Shown: positions 8,213-17,640 of the stretch, piece after piece
Numbering within the stretch: position 1 is the first letter of the stretch
Layout: each line of letters opens with the position of its first letter
DNA from: Paramicrobacterium chengjingii
GTDB lineage: Bacteria > Actinomycetota > Actinomycetes > Actinomycetales > Microbacteriaceae
Assembly (NCBI RefSeq): GCF_011751765.2
Contig: NZ_CP061169.1
Coordinates: 2,418,001 to 2,482,000, forward strand
Length of the DNA stretch: 64,000 nucleotides
Direction: 5' to 3'
The notes under the pieces: model-generated
The model's input: only the letters and a program-made list of their open reading frames with translations
Database searches by the model: none
Told to the model about the DNA's origin: nothing
Made by a program: the position numbers and the translations under genes

Positions 8213-8526
8213 CCGACGACACGCAGAATATTTCCGCTCTTCTTCGCACCGAAGCTGAAGCTGAAGCTGCCGAGGCGAACCCCGACGCGCCCGCGAATGC
8301 CGGAACCAAGATCACTCGCCGCGGAAGGTCCTCCCGGGTATAATCGATCCGCTTGACGGAGTCAGAGATCGCCTCGCTCGAAGCCGCCGCAGAACGTGCA
8401 GGCATCCCTGCAGCTACGCTGGCTCGAACGTGGATCTCTGAACGGCTCGTCGACGACGACGCCACGGATCTGCATGCAATCGCCGATGCACTGGCGACGT
8501 ATTCCCGCCGTCTGGCCGCGCTGTGA
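8209..8526 (+). pseudogene. Antitoxin gene of the BrnT-like pair, interrupted by an in-frame TAA
   Basis: The frame opens at an ATG overlapping the toxin stop, with AGGAGG upstream, and reads 44 residues ending TKITRRGRSSRV before a TAA at 8341-8343. The same frame then continues as SIRLTESEIASLEAAAERAG, followed by IPAATLARTWISERL and a short tail, to a TGA at 8524-8526. Together they read like one ribbon-helix-helix type antitoxin of about 105 residues, with TAA where a Tyr codon (TAC or TAT) would give the usual VYSIRL strand. Either the antitoxin is a recent pseudogene, or the halves are made separately with a TTG restart at 8353, or there is a sequencing error. Confidence 0.6.
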
Positions 8527-8547
8527 CAGCGCACGACGCTCGGATGC

Positions 8548-10926
8548 TCAGGCTTGCACGTACTCCGCCAGGTGCTCACCCGTCAGTGTCGACCTCGTCG
8601 CTACAAGATCAGCTGGAGTGCCCTCAAAGACCACGCGACCGCCGTCATGCCCGGCTCCCGGCCCAAGATCGATAATCCAGTCGCCGTGCGCCATCACCGC
8701 CTGGTGGTGCTCAATCACAATCACCGACTTGCCCGAGTCGACGAGGCGGTCGAGCAGAGCAAGCATGTTCTCGACATCGGCAAGGTGCAGACCGGTCGTC
8801 GGCTCATCAAGAACAAGGATGCCGCCTTTGTCGCCCAGCTGAATGGCGAGCTTGAGCCGCTGCCGTTCTCCGCCCGAAAGAGTCGTGAGCGGCTGCCCGA
8901 TCGTCAGGTATCCGAGGCCGACATCGACCATTCGCTCGAGGATCTTGTGGGCGGCAGGCAGCTTCGCGTCACCGTCGCCGAAGAACTCGGCGGCCTGCGC
9001 CACCGACATCTGCAGCACCTCGCTGATGTTCTTGCCTCCGTAGAGGTATTCAAGAACTTCTGCCTGAAACCGCTTGCCCTCGCACAGCTCACACGTCGAT
9101 TCGACGCTTGCCATCACACCGAGATCGGTGAAGACAACGCCGGCACCATTGCACATGGGGCAGGCACCCTCCGAGTTGGCAGAGAACAGGCCGGGCTTGA
9201 CGCCGTTCTCTTTGGCGAACGCCTTGCGAATCGGCTCAAGCAGCCCCGAATACGTCGCCGGATTGCTACGGCGCGACCCCTTGATGGGCTGCTGGTCGAC
9301 AAGCACGACGTCGTCGTGCTTCGCGAGCGATCCGGTGACGAGCGAGCTCTTGCCCGACCCTGCCACACCCGTCAGCACACACAGCACGCCGAGCGGAATG
9401 TCGACGTCGACATTCTGCAGGTTGTTTGTGCTGGCACCGCGAATCTCGAGAGCATCCGCTGATTCTCTGACCTCGCTCTTGACCCGCGAACGGTCGTCAA
9501 GATGCTTGCCTGTGACGGTGTCGCTTGCGCGAAGCCCTTCGACGGATCCTTCAAACATGATCTGGCCGCCCTCGGTGCCCGCGAGCGGGCCCAGGTCGAC
9601 GGCGTGATCACCGATGCCGATAAGCTCCGGCTTGTGTTCGACGACGAGCACAGTGTTTCCCTTGTCGCGCAGCTGCAGCAGCAGCGTGTTCATACGCTGA
9701 ACGTCGTGCGGGTGCAAGCCGATGGACGGCTCGTCAAACACATAGGTGACGTCGGTGAGGCTCGAACCGAGGTGCCGGATCATCTTTGTGCGCTGCGCTT
9801 CGCCGCCCGACAGAGTTCCGGCCGGTCTGTTAAGCGAGAGGTAGCCGAGCCCAATCGTGACGAACGCATCGAGCGTCTCGCACAGTGCGGTGACGAGAGG
9901 GGCAACCGACGGCTCGTCGAGCTGCCGCATCCATTCGGCCAGATCGCTGATCTGCATGGCATTGATATCGGCGATGCTCAGACCGCGGATCTTCGATGAC
10001 CGTGCCGTGTCGCTCAATCGCGACCCGTCGCACTCCGGGCAGGTGTCGAACGTGATGGCGCTGTCGACGAACCGGCGAATGTGCGGCTGCATCGCCTCTC
10101 TGTCTTTCGACAGCATCGAGTTCTGAATCTTCGGAATCAGACCCTCATAGGTGACGTTGATGCCCTCGACCTTGATGCGGGTCGCCGGCTTGTAGAGCAG
10201 GTCGTCGCGCTGTTTCGCCGAGAAGTCCTTGATGGGCTTGTCGTTGTTGAAGTAGCCGCTGCCGCGGTAGATGCGGCCGTACCAGCTGTCGGCCGTGTAG
10301 CCGGGAACAAGCAACGCGCCCTCGTTCAGCGACTTCGTCTCATCGAACAGCGCCGTCAGATCGAAATCGCTCACTTGGCCTCGACCCTCGCACCGCGGGC
10401 ACATGCCGCCCACGATGTTGAAGTCGCGACGCTCCTTCACCGTCTTGCCCCCGCGTTCGAAAGCGACGGCGCCGGCACCGCTGATGGAGGCGACGTTGAA
10501 CGAGAACGCCTGCGGCGATCCGATATGGGGATCGCCGAGTCTGCTGAACAGAATGCGCAGCATTGCACCCGTGTCTGTGGCCGTGCCGACCGTCGAGCGC
10601 GGGTCGGAACCAATGCGCTCCTGATTGACGATGATCGCCGTCGTGAGACCCTCGAGAACGTCTACGTCGGGGCGCGGCAGATTCGGCATGAACCCCTGCA
10701 CGAACGAGCTGTAGGTCTCGTTGATCATGCGCTGCGATTCGGCGGCGATCGTCGAGAAGACGAGCGAGCTCTTGCCCGAGCCCGAGACCCCCGTAAACAC
10801 GGTGAGGCGTCGCTTGGGAATCTCCACGGAGATGTTCTTGAGATTGTTCTCGCGCGCACCAACGACGCGGATCGTGTCGTGGCGGTCAGCTGAGGCAATG
10901 CCAGACTCTGAGGACTCAGTGCTCAT
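8548..10926 (-). CDS. UvrA-like ABC ATPase lacking the UvrB-binding region (UvrA2/DrrC type)
   Basis: The 792-residue protein has two ABC modules. Walker A motifs [10 protein letters not shown] (residues 46-55) and a second [10 protein letters not shown] (about 515-530), signatures [11 protein letters not shown] and [11 protein letters not shown], and Walker B motifs [14 protein letters not shown] and [14 protein letters not shown] are all intact. Zinc-binding [16 protein letters not shown] and CPMCNGAG...CELCEG segments are also present. UvrA proper has about 950 residues; here [12 protein letters not shown] runs almost directly into AFSFN, so the UvrB-binding and insertion domains are absent. 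Such proteins are linked to resistance to DNA-binding drugs in Streptomyces (DrrC) rather than to canonical excision repair. It is convergent with the toxin-antitoxin genes. Confidence 0.88.
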   Translation of the reverse strand: MSTESSESGIASADRHDTIRVVGARENNLKNISVEIPKRRLTVFTGVSGSGKSSLVFSTIAAESQRMINETYSSFVQGFMPNLPRPDVDVLEGLTTAIIVNQERIGSDPRSTVGTATDTGAMLRILFSRLGDPHIGSPQAFSFNVASISGAGAVAFERGGKTVKERRDFNIVGGMCPRCEGRGQVSDFDLTALFDETKSLNEGALLVPGYTADSWYGRIYRGSGYFNNDKPIKDFSAKQRDDLLYKPATRIKVEGINVTYEGLIPKIQNSMLSKDREAMQPHIRRFVDSAITFDTCPECDGSRLSDTARSSKIRGLSIADINAMQISDLAEWMRQLDEPSVAPLVTALCETLDAFVTIGLGYLSLNRPAGTLSGGEAQRTKMIRHLGSSLTDVTYVFDEPSIGLHPHDVQRMNTLLLQLRDKGNTVLVVEHKPELIGIGDHAVDLGPLAGTEGGQIMFEGSVEGLRASDTVTGKHLDDRSRVKSEVRESADALEIRGASTNNLQNVDVDIPLGVLCVLTGVAGSGKSSLVTGSLAKHDDVVLVDQQPIKGSRRSNPATYSGLLEPIRKAFAKENGVKPGLFSANSEGACPMCNGAGVVFTDLGVMASVESTCELCEGKRFQAEVLEYLYGGKNISEVLQMSVAQAAEFFGDGDAKLPAAHKILERMVDVGLGYLTIGQPLTTLSGGERQRLKLAIQLGDKGGILVLDEPTTGLHLADVENMLALLDRLVDSGKSVIVIEHHQAVMAHGDWIIDLGPGAGHDGGRVVFEGTPADLVATRSTLTGEHLAEYVQA

Positions 10927-10973
10927 CGTTCCTTCTCTTTCGGCTTTCGGATGCTGGAGAAGCTGACGAGTGG

Positions 10974-11384
10974 TCAGCGCGCCTGCTTAATGCGAATGAG
11001 GTTGCCTGCCGGGTCGCGGAACGCGCAGTCGCGCTCCCCATACGGCTGGTCCGTGGGCTCCTGCACAATCTCGGTGTCGGTGGCCTGCACGCGTTCGAAC
11101 AACCCGTCGAGATCATCTGAAGCCAGCAGAAGCCACCCGTAGGTTCCCTTCGCCATCATCTCCGAGATGACACGGCGCTCATCGTCGGTGAGGCCGGGAT
11201 CGATGGCGGGAGGAGCAAGCAGCAGAGTCACGTCGGGCTGACCCGCGGGGCCGACCGATACCCAGCGCATAGCGCCCGTGCCCACATCGTTGCGCACCTC
11301 GAAGTGAAGAACGTCTCGATAGAACGCCAGCGATTCGTCGGGGTCGGTGTGCGGCAGAACTGTGGTGTCAATGGTGATTGTCAT
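10974..11384 (-). CDS. VOC (glyoxalase/bleomycin-resistance fold) family protein
   Basis: The 136-residue protein starts MTITIDTTVLPHTDPDESLA, then FYRDVLHFEVR, and ends FRDPAGNLIRI, the classic beginning and end of a vicinal-oxygen-chelate fold protein made of paired beta-alpha-beta-beta-beta modules. The metal-ligand positions are only partly kept, so the substrate is unknown. Ten bases separate it from the AraC-type regulator gene upstream in the same orientation. This VOC-AraC pairing is common in Actinobacteria and suggests co-regulation, possibly in detoxification. Confidence 0.85.
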   Translation of the reverse strand: MTITIDTTVLPHTDPDESLAFYRDVLHFEVRNDVGTGAMRWVSVGPAGQPDVTLLLAPPAIDPGLTDDERRVISEMMAKGTYGWLLLASDDLDGLFERVQATDTEIVQEPTDQPYGERDCAFRDPAGNLIRIKQAR

Positions 11385-11394
11385 GAGTGTCAGC

Positions 11395-11838
11395 CTAGAG
11401 CGGCGCTTGCCCCGGTACTTCTCGATTTCTGATCGGTCGTGAAATCTGCTTCACAATGCAGGCGGGCACTCCCTCGTGTCGGTCGATGTCGGACTTGTAG
11501 CGTTTGGGCGACATGCCAACCAGTTCGGTGAAGCGCGTGCTGAATGTGCCGAGCGAGGAGAATCCCACCTGAAAGCAGGCGTCAGTGACACTCACGTCGC
11601 CGCGACGCAGAAGCGCCATGGCGCGCTCTATGCGGCGGGTCATGAGGTATGAGTACGGTGCCTCGCCGTAGGCCAGCTTGAACTGGCGGCTCAGGTGACC
11701 GGCCGAGATGTTGACGCCGCGGGCAAGAGCCTCAACGTCGAGGGGCTGCGCAAACTCACGGTCAATGCGGTCGCGCACACGGCGAAGGAGCGCAAGATCT
11801 CTCGCACGCTGCTGTGCATCACTCGGTGCGCTGGCCAC
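11395..11838 (-). CDS. AraC-family transcriptional regulator (DNA-binding domain only)
   Basis: The 147-residue protein consists almost entirely of the AraC/XylS double helix-turn-helix. The first helices lie around LDVEALARGVNISAGHLSRQ and the second around VSVTDACFQVGFSSLGTFST, followed by GMSPKRYK. No separate ligand-binding domain is present, so it may work as a simple activator or respond through a partner. It starts with a GTG; an upstream ATG is out of frame. It is immediately upstream of the VOC gene and probably controls it. Confidence 0.88.
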   Translation of the reverse strand: MASAPSDAQQRARDLALLRRVRDRIDREFAQPLDVEALARGVNISAGHLSRQFKLAYGEAPYSYLMTRRIERAMALLRRGDVSVTDACFQVGFSSLGTFSTRFTELVGMSPKRYKSDIDRHEGVPACIVKQISRPIRNREVPGQAPL

Positions 11839-11891
11839 GTGAAAATCATGTCAGCACGTCGCCGAGATGTCTACGGCACCGTGATCCTCGG

Positions 11892-13076
11892 TCACGCGGG
11901 GAGAACACGTAACTGAGTCGGATCGGGTGAGAACCAGAGCACGTCGCCCGGTGACGGCAGGCGCCCGCCCGCAAATGTTCTGGCATCAGCGAACGGCAGC
12001 TCGGCCACGAGGCCCGACGCGTCTTCGAGGCGCACGACCCCGCCACGCGTCGACACCGCGGTCAACGTCGCCTTCCATGCACCGTGCCCCGAAGACGCGG
12101 TGCCCGCGAGCACTGCGGTGCTCGACACAGCAACACTCGAGGGCGCGACGATGCCGATTGCTGCCTGCCCGTCGGCGAGCGGCTCAACTGCGGTGCCCTT
12201 CAGCATCCGTTCACCCAACCAGATTGCACCCGATCGCCAGATTCCCCGCACCACGGCATAGCCGGCGAGCGCGGCGGTGAATGGATGCCTCGGTTCCACG
12301 GCGAGCCGATCGGGGGCACCCCTGTCGACAGCCGCGCCCGCCGAAATCACGACGCAATCGTCGGCAAGCTGCCAGGCATCGGCGAGGTCGTGGGTGACGA
12401 GGATGCTCGTTGTCTTCGTGCGTGCCAGCTCGTCGACGAGCATTCGCCTCACGCTCGGCGCGCTCTCGGCATCGAGCGCTGCGAACGGCTCGTCGAGCAG
12501 CAGCACCTGCGGCTCCGCGGCGAACGCACGGGCGATAGCCACGCGTTGCTGCTGTCCTCCCGAGAGCTGGTGCGGTTTCGACGCGGCGCGGTGTGCGAGG
12601 CCGATGCGCTCCAGCCAGTCGTGTGAAATGGCCAGGGCCCGGCGCCGGTTGATGCCCTGCGAGCGCGGCCCGAAGGCGACGTTGTGCACGATGTCGAGGT
12701 GGGGAAAGAGCCGCGGCTTCTGGTCGAGCAGTCCGATCTGCCGATGCTGCGGTAGCACGCGCACGGCCGCGTGGCCCTCAAGCTCGCGGTCGCCCAACCG
12801 CACGTGGCCGTCGTCGAGCGCGAGAAGTCCCGCGATGGCGTGCAGCAGCGTCGACTTGCCCGCTCCGTTGTGACCCAACACGGCGAGGCAGCGCCCCGCA
12901 GCGACCGTGAGCTCGACGTCGACAGTAAAGTCGGCGCGATGCACGACAACGTGCGCGTCAAGCTGCGGAGCGGGCGTGCACAAATTCGGAGAATCGGCGT
13001 GATTTGGAGCATCCGAGCCGTCATTGTCGGCGTGTCGCTCAGGATCTCCGAACCTGTGCACGGCGGGGCTGGTCAT
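11892..13076 (-). CDS. modC: Molybdate ABC transporter ATP-binding protein
   Basis: This ATPase energises molybdate import. After a variable N-terminus it shows Walker A GHNGAGKSTLL, signature LSGGQQQRVAIARA, Walker B LLLDEPFAALD and the switch histidine in LVTHD. The C-terminal third is a TOBE-like molybdate-binding domain, as in ModC. The length of 394 residues fits that architecture. The start is the ATG at 13076, which overlaps the modB stop (ATGA). It is the last gene of modA-modB-modC. Confidence 0.95.
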   Translation of the reverse strand: MTSPAVHRFGDPERHADNDGSDAPNHADSPNLCTPAPQLDAHVVVHRADFTVDVELTVAAGRCLAVLGHNGAGKSTLLHAIAGLLALDDGHVRLGDRELEGHAAVRVLPQHRQIGLLDQKPRLFPHLDIVHNVAFGPRSQGINRRRALAISHDWLERIGLAHRAASKPHQLSGGQQQRVAIARAFAAEPQVLLLDEPFAALDAESAPSVRRMLVDELARTKTTSILVTHDLADAWQLADDCVVISAGAAVDRGAPDRLAVEPRHPFTAALAGYAVVRGIWRSGAIWLGERMLKGTAVEPLADGQAAIGIVAPSSVAVSSTAVLAGTASSGHGAWKATLTAVSTRGGVVRLEDASGLVAELPFADARTFAGGRLPSPGDVLWFSPDPTQLRVLPA

Positions 13077-13861
13077 CGCACGGCATCCTCTCGCCACGAG
13101 CGCATGCCGCCCACGATGACGACGGCGCAGACCAGCAGCAGAAGCGACAGCGCGACGGCAGAGTCCTGTGAAACGCCGACGCCATTGAACGCCGTGTAGA
13201 TCGCTAGCGGCATGGTGCGCGTCACTCCTTCGGAGTTGCCCGCAAACAACGCTGTTGCCCCGAACTCGCCGATGGCACGGGCGAAGCAGAGAACGGTGCC
13301 GCCCACGAGACCCGGCATGATGAGCGGCAGCGTCACGCGGCTCAGCACCCGCCAGCGGCCGGCCCCGAGCGTCGACGCGATCTGCTCGTGCGAGGTTCCC
13401 GAGGTGCGGATGGCACCCTCAAGCGTGATGACGAGAAAGGGCATCGACACAAACGTCTGGGCGACGACAACGGCAGCTGTCGTATAAGGAAGGCTCCATC
13501 CTGTCGCCTCAAAGATCGGCTGGCCGATGAGACCCGAGCGGCCAAGCAGTGAGATGAGCGCAAGTCCGCCGACCAATGGCGGAAGCACAAGCGGAATCAG
13601 CACGATGGTGCGCAGGACAGCGGCGGTGCGGATGCTGGAGCGGGCGATGACCACCGCGAGCGGCGCCCCGACGATGAGGCAGATCGCCGTGGCGATCGCG
13701 CCCGTCGACACCGAGAGCCACAGTGCTGTGAGAGCCTCTGTAGAGAACAGGTCGCCCGGCAGTGTCTGCCAGCGCACACGTGAGATCAGGCCGACGATCG
13801 GAAGTATCAGCAGAGCAAGTGCGGCGATCGCCGGAATGTAGAGCCCGCGCGGAATGGTCAC
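13073..13861 (-). CDS. modB: Molybdate ABC transporter permease
   Basis: This is the inner-membrane channel subunit of the molybdate importer. Its 262 residues form about five or six transmembrane helices. An EAA-type coupling loop appears near IASTLGAGRWRVLSRVTLPL, which docks onto ModC. It overlaps both neighbours by ATGA junctions, so the three genes are one translationally coupled operon. Confidence 0.95.
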   Translation of the reverse strand: MTIPRGLYIPAIAALALLILPIVGLISRVRWQTLPGDLFSTEALTALWLSVSTGAIATAICLIVGAPLAVVIARSSIRTAAVLRTIVLIPLVLPPLVGGLALISLLGRSGLIGQPIFEATGWSLPYTTAAVVVAQTFVSMPFLVITLEGAIRTSGTSHEQIASTLGAGRWRVLSRVTLPLIMPGLVGGTVLCFARAIGEFGATALFAGNSEGVTRTMPLAIYTAFNGVGVSQDSAVALSLLLLVCAVVIVGGMRSWREDAVR

Positions 13862-14646
13862 GGCGATCCGAAGCCGTACGTGGCGAGAATCTTCTGCCCC
13901 GCGTCAGAGAGCACATAGTCGACGAACGACTGGGCAGCATCCGGCGACGGCGCGTTGTTCGACACCGCGATCGGATACCGGTTGACGGCAGCATCCGCGT
14001 TCGAGGGGGTGATGCCCTCAAGTTCGTCGCCCGCAGCGGCGACATCCGTGGCGTAGACAAGCCCGGCGTCCGCTTCGCCGTTCTTCACCCGCGTGACGAC
14101 GCTGGTGACGTTCGTCTCTTCACTCACGGGCGTCACGCTGACACCCGCATCGTCGAGAAGCGTTTGCGAAGCGGCGCCGCACGGCACCTCGGGGGCGCAC
14201 AACACAACAGAGAGGTCGCCGCTTGCGAGATCGTCAAGGTCGTCGATGCCTTGCGGGTTGCCGGGGGCGACGGCGATCTGCAGCGTGTTCGTCGCGAAGA
14301 TCGTGCTCTGATCTGCCGCGTCGGCATTGGCGACGGGCTCGAAGCTGGGCTCGTTGGCGAACGCGATCACGTCGACGTCGGCGCCGTCGACGATCTGCGT
14401 GGCGAGAGCCTGGGAGCCGTCATAGACGATCGGGTCGACGGGGTATTCGGGATGCTCCGCCTCGAAACGCTCAGCGAGTTCGTCGAAAGAGCCCTGAAGC
14501 GACGCCGCGGCGAAAATGATCAGGGGAGAGGATGCCGTCGCGCTGTCTTCTTGAGGCGACGCCGTGTTCGAGCATCCGGTGAAAACGAGCGCGGTAGCAG
14601 CGACGGCAGCGAGTGACGCTGTGATGCGTCGCGACGGAGGTTTCAT
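13858..14646 (-). CDS. modA: Molybdate-binding lipoprotein
   Basis: The periplasmic-type binding protein is anchored as a lipoprotein: a signal peptide ends in the lipobox VFTGC with the lipidated Cys25. The mature part begins with LIIFAAASLQGSFDELAERF, the typical ModA opening, and contains DVIAFANEPSF and TPVSEETNVTSVVTRVKNGE, which match the oxyanion-binding and hinge regions. The length (262) is normal. It is the first gene of the mod operon and lies 18 bases downstream of the HTH-TOBE gene, so all four may be co-transcribed. Confidence 0.95.
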   Translation of the reverse strand: MKPPSRRITASLAAVAATALVFTGCSNTASPQEDSATASSPLIIFAAASLQGSFDELAERFEAEHPEYPVDPIVYDGSQALATQIVDGADVDVIAFANEPSFEPVANADAADQSTIFATNTLQIAVAPGNPQGIDDLDDLASGDLSVVLCAPEVPCGAASQTLLDDAGVSVTPVSEETNVTSVVTRVKNGEADAGLVYATDVAAAGDELEGITPSNADAAVNRYPIAVSNNAPSPDAAQSFVDYVLSDAGQKILATYGFGSP

Positions 14647-14664
14647 TGACGAGCCTTCTCCTGT

Positions 14665-15066
14665 TCAGTTCTCACGGGCGGTCTCGACGATCACGGTCGT
14701 CGACTTCACAACAGCGGTAGCGAGCGAGCCGACCTCGAGTTCGAGATCGCGCACCGCTTCGCTCGACATGAGCGAGACGACGCGGTGGGGGCCGCACTGC
14801 AGCTCCACCTGCGCCATCACCGTGTCGGAGATCACATTGGTGACGATTCCCACAAATCGGTTGCGCGCGCTCGAGGCCCGGTGCACCGGATCGTCGGGCC
14901 CGTGGGCGGAGTCGCGCAGATGCGTAGCGAGGTCTGCACCCTCTACAACGATGCGACCTGCGGTGTCGCGCCCCGATGCCAGCTGCCCCGAATCGATCCA
15001 CCGACGTAACGTGTCGTCGCTCACTCCGAGAAGCGGCGCAGCCTCACTGATGCGAAATGCGGTCAT
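14665..15066 (-). CDS. HTH-TOBE molybdenum-binding regulator
   Basis: The 133-residue protein has an excisionase/MerR-like helix-turn-helix (FRISEAAPLLGVSDDTLRRW) and a C-terminal TOBE (Mop) domain, from RNRFVGIVTNVISDTVMAQV to TVIVETAREN. This fusion is a molybdate-sensing regulator distinct from ModE. The start is taken as the ATG at 15066, directly before the HTH; an open frame further upstream lacks domain support. It heads the modABC operon and is divergent from moeB, so it could control both. Confidence 0.85.
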   Translation of the reverse strand: MTAFRISEAAPLLGVSDDTLRRWIDSGQLASGRDTAGRIVVEGADLATHLRDSAHGPDDPVHRASSARNRFVGIVTNVISDTVMAQVELQCGPHRVVSLMSSEAVRDLELEVGSLATAVVKSTTVIVETAREN

Positions 15067-15081
15067 ATGTGCAGAATAACA

Positions 15082-15093
15082 CCGCATCTGCGG
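15082..15093. promoter_or_regulatory. Palindrome CCGCA-TC-TGCGG upstream of the HTH-TOBE gene
   Basis: This 12-base inverted repeat begins 16 bases upstream of the HTH-TOBE start, in the divergent mod/moe promoter region. It is a candidate operator for molybdate-dependent autoregulation. Short GC-rich palindromes occur by chance, so confidence is limited. Confidence 0.35.
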
Positions 15094-15131
15094 AGTTAAT
15101 TGAGGACCAACGGCGAAGATATGGAATTGTG

Positions 15132-15148
15132 ATTTCATAGTGTGAAAT
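15132..15148. promoter_or_regulatory. Palindrome ATTTCA-N5-TGAAAT in the mod/moe divergent promoter
   Basis: Perfect six-base arms at 15132-15137 and 15143-15148 surround TAGTG. The site is unusually AT-rich for this genome and lies between the divergent HTH-TOBE/mod and moe operons. It is the better of two operator candidates here. Confidence 0.4.
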
Positions 15149-15223
15149 GAACTCGACGCTGCGCTGATGGTATTCACGGTCTCATCACGAGCTTTCCCCT
15201 GTCGTTCGCGCTAGCGTTGATGC

Positions 15224-16354
15224 ATGGCTCTTCCCCCTCTCGTCGCGCCCGCAGACCGGCTTCCCGCCGGAGAACGCGAACGTGCTGCCCGGCAGCTGCG
15301 CCTGCCCGAACTGGGCGAACCGGGGCAACGTCGCCTCTTCGCTGCACGTGTCGGCGTTCTGGGCGCGGGAGGCCTCGGCTCCCCCGTGCTGCTCTACCTC
15401 GCCTCTGCGGGCGTAGGCACCATCGGAATCGTCGACGATGACGTCGTTGATGCCAGCAACCTGCAGCGACAGGTGATCTTCTCGTCGGCAGATGTCGGTA
15501 AGCCGAAGTCGGGCGTCGCGGCCGACCGAGTCCGGTCGCTTTCTCCGCACACGCGGGTGATCGAGCATCGCGAGCATCTCACCGCCGACAATGCGGCGTC
15601 GATCTTCGCCGACTACGACCTCATCATCGACGGCAGCGACACATTTGACACGCGATACGCCGTCGCCGACGCGTGCGCCGCTCTCGGCATCCCCCTCGTG
15701 TGGGGTTCCGTGCTGCGCTTCGACGCGCAGGCCACCGTGTTCTGGTCGCGGCCGCCGACGGGGCCGGCCGTTACGCTGCGCGATGTGTTCCCCGTCGCGC
15801 CGGCGCCCGGCGAGGTTCCGTCGTGCGCAGAAGCGGGAGTGCTCGGTGCGCTCTGCGGCCAGCTAGGCGGCATTCTCGTCACCGAGGCAGTGAAGCTCAT
15901 CTGTGGAATCGGAGACGCTCTGCTCGGACGCATGCTCGTGCTGGATGCGCTTGGGCAGCGCCAGCGCGAAGTGCCTGTGGTTCCGGATGCGTCAGGGCAG
16001 AGCGCTGCACCGGCATTGCCGAGCCCGGCGACGCCGCGCAGACCGCCGCACGTTGCGCTCGACGACCTCAACGATGTCGCCGACGCGACGTTGCTCGACG
16101 TTCGCGAGCCGTACGAGTTTGCCCGTGGCAGCATCCCCGGGGCCATCTCCGTTCCCCTGTCGCAGGTGCTCGGCGATGCCGCATCCGTTGAGATCCACGA
16201 CACTGTCGTGGTGTTCTGCGAGGTGGGCCCGCGCGCACGCTCTGCAGCTCGAGCGCTTGCGGCAGCATACCCCGACGCCGACATTCGGCTGCTCGACGGC
16301 GGTTACGCCGCGTGGTCCGAACGCGCAGAGCGTTCTGAGAGGAGTCACGCATGA
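15224..16354 (+). CDS. moeB: Molybdopterin-synthase adenylyltransferase with rhodanese domain (MoeB-R/MoeZ type)
   Basis: The enzyme activates the C-terminal glycine of MoaD by adenylation and then delivers sulfur to it. The E1/ThiF domain has the nucleotide loop GAGGLGSPVLLYLASAGVG, then DNLQRQV-like SNLQRQVIFSSADVGKPK, and the conserved Cys in EVPSCAEAGVLG. A C-terminal rhodanese domain begins at ATLLDVREPYEF and holds the active-site Cys332 in VFCEVGPRARS. The zinc-binding CxxC pairs of E. coli MoeB are not obvious. The length of 376 fits MoeZ/MoeBR. It is the first gene of the plus-strand Moco operon, and its stop overlaps the moeA start. Confidence 0.94.
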   Translation: MALPPLVAPADRLPAGERERAARQLRLPELGEPGQRRLFAARVGVLGAGGLGSPVLLYLASAGVGTIGIVDDDVVDASNLQRQVIFSSADVGKPKSGVAADRVRSLSPHTRVIEHREHLTADNAASIFADYDLIIDGSDTFDTRYAVADACAALGIPLVWGSVLRFDAQATVFWSRPPTGPAVTLRDVFPVAPAPGEVPSCAEAGVLGALCGQLGGILVTEAVKLICGIGDALLGRMLVLDALGQRQREVPVVPDASGQSAAPALPSPATPRRPPHVALDDLNDVADATLLDVREPYEFARGSIPGAISVPLSQVLGDAASVEIHDTVVVFCEVGPRARSAARALAAAYPDADIRLLDGGYAAWSERAERSERSHA

Positions 16355-17640
16355 GCGGGCACGAGCACGGACAGCGCGAGCATCCGCACGAGCACGGCCA
16401 ACACCAGCACGACGCGTGCGCCACCGGCCCACAGCTGACGAGCATCGACGAGCACCGAGAGCGCATCCTCGCTGAAGCGCGGGTGCTGCCGACTCATTCC
16501 GTTGTGCTGCGCGACGCCCTCGGGCTCGTGCTGGCGGAAGACGTGCAGAACCGCTGGCCCGTGCCGCTGTTCGACAACTCGGCGATGGATGGCTACGCCG
16601 TGCACAGAGACGATGCTGTCGCTGGGGCGCGGTTGCGCATTGTCGCCGATGTTGCCGCCGGCTCGGCCGAAGACCCGTCGTTCGGCGTCGGCGAGGCGGT
16701 GCGCATCATGACCGGGGCGCCCGTTCCGAGCGCCGCCGATGCGATCGTGCCGCTTGAGAACACCGACATCGGAACGTCAATCTCCGAGACGCCGCCCGAG
16801 TTCATCACCATCACCGAGCAGCCGCACGCCTCCGCGCACATTCGTCGAAAGGCAAGCGACGCCGAAGCCGGAAGCATCGCCGTGAGCGCCGGCGCTGAAC
16901 TCGGGGCGTGGCAGCTCTCATCGATCGCCGCCGCGGGGTACGCCACCATCTCGGTGCATCGCCGCCCGCGAGTCGCCGTGATCTCCACCGGCTCAGAGCT
17001 GATCGACCCCGCCGCAACTCCCGCGCGCGGCCAGATTCCCGAGTCCAACTCCATTCTGCTGTCGGCTGCGCTGCGTGCGTCGGGGGTCGAGGTGACGTCG
17101 TCGACGACTGTGCCCGACGACAACGACGCACTGCGGGCCGCCGTGGACGAGGCGCGCGCCGTGAGCGATGCGATCGTGCTGACGGGCGGCGCCAGCGTCG
17201 GCGCATTCGACGTTGTGAAGGCTGTGCTTGATGGCACAGCATCCATTCGCTTTGATCGCGTAGCCATGCAACCAGGCAAACCGCAGGGGTTCGGAGTGCT
17301 CGACAACACCCTCGTGTTCTGTCTTCCGGGCAACCCGGTGAGCGTCGCCGCGTCGTTCGAGATGTTCGTGCGCCCCGCCCTGCGTGCGATGGCCGGGCAC
17401 GCCGACATCGACCGCCCACGCGTCACGCGGGCGGCCGCCATCGGCTGGCGCACCCCCGCCGGTCGCGCTCAGATTCTGCCGGTGATCTTCAACGACCAGA
17501 TCGTGCAGCCCGCCTCACATGGCGGCAGCGGCTCACACCTGGTCAGTTCGCTGGCAGATGCCGAGGGGCTTGCAATCGTTGCCGCCGATATCGACCACGT
17601 CGACGAAGGAGATGCTGTGACTGTGATGGTGCTCTCGTGA
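16351..17640 (+). CDS. moeA: Molybdopterin molybdotransferase with His-rich N-terminus
   Basis: MoeA inserts molybdate into adenylylated molybdopterin. Family motifs are [70 protein letters not shown] and [13 protein letters not shown]. The first 22 residues hold seven histidines in a H/E/G/Q-rich stretch absent from typical MoeA, which could bind metal. The remaining part has the normal length of about 405 residues. Overlaps with moeB (ATGA) and moaC (TGATG) show translational coupling. Confidence 0.96.
   Translation: MSGHEHGQREHPHEHGQHQHDACATGPQLTSIDEHRERILAEARVLPTHSVVLRDALGLVLAEDVQNRWPVPLFDNSAMDGYAVHRDDAVAGARLRIVADVAAGSAEDPSFGVGEAVRIMTGAPVPSAADAIVPLENTDIGTSISETPPEFITITEQPHASAHIRRKASDAEAGSIAVSAGAELGAWQLSSIAAAGYATISVHRRPRVAVISTGSELIDPAATPARGQIPESNSILLSAALRASGVEVTSSTTVPDDNDALRAAVDEARAVSDAIVLTGGASVGAFDVVKAVLDGTASIRFDRVAMQPGKPQGFGVLDNTLVFCLPGNPVSVAASFEMFVRPALRAMAGHADIDRPRVTRAAAIGWRTPAGRAQILPVIFNDQIVQPASHGGSGSHLVSSLADAEGLAIVAADIDHVDEGDAVTVMVLS

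Noticed and set aside
8353..8526. Separate small gene starting at TTG 8353
   Set aside because: It is in frame with the preceding antitoxin fragment and looks like its C-terminal half, so it is treated as part of one interrupted gene.
10081..10893. Plus-strand open frame of 270 codons opposite the UvrA-like gene
   Set aside because: It is antisense to conserved ABC motifs and has no start signal or recognisable domain.
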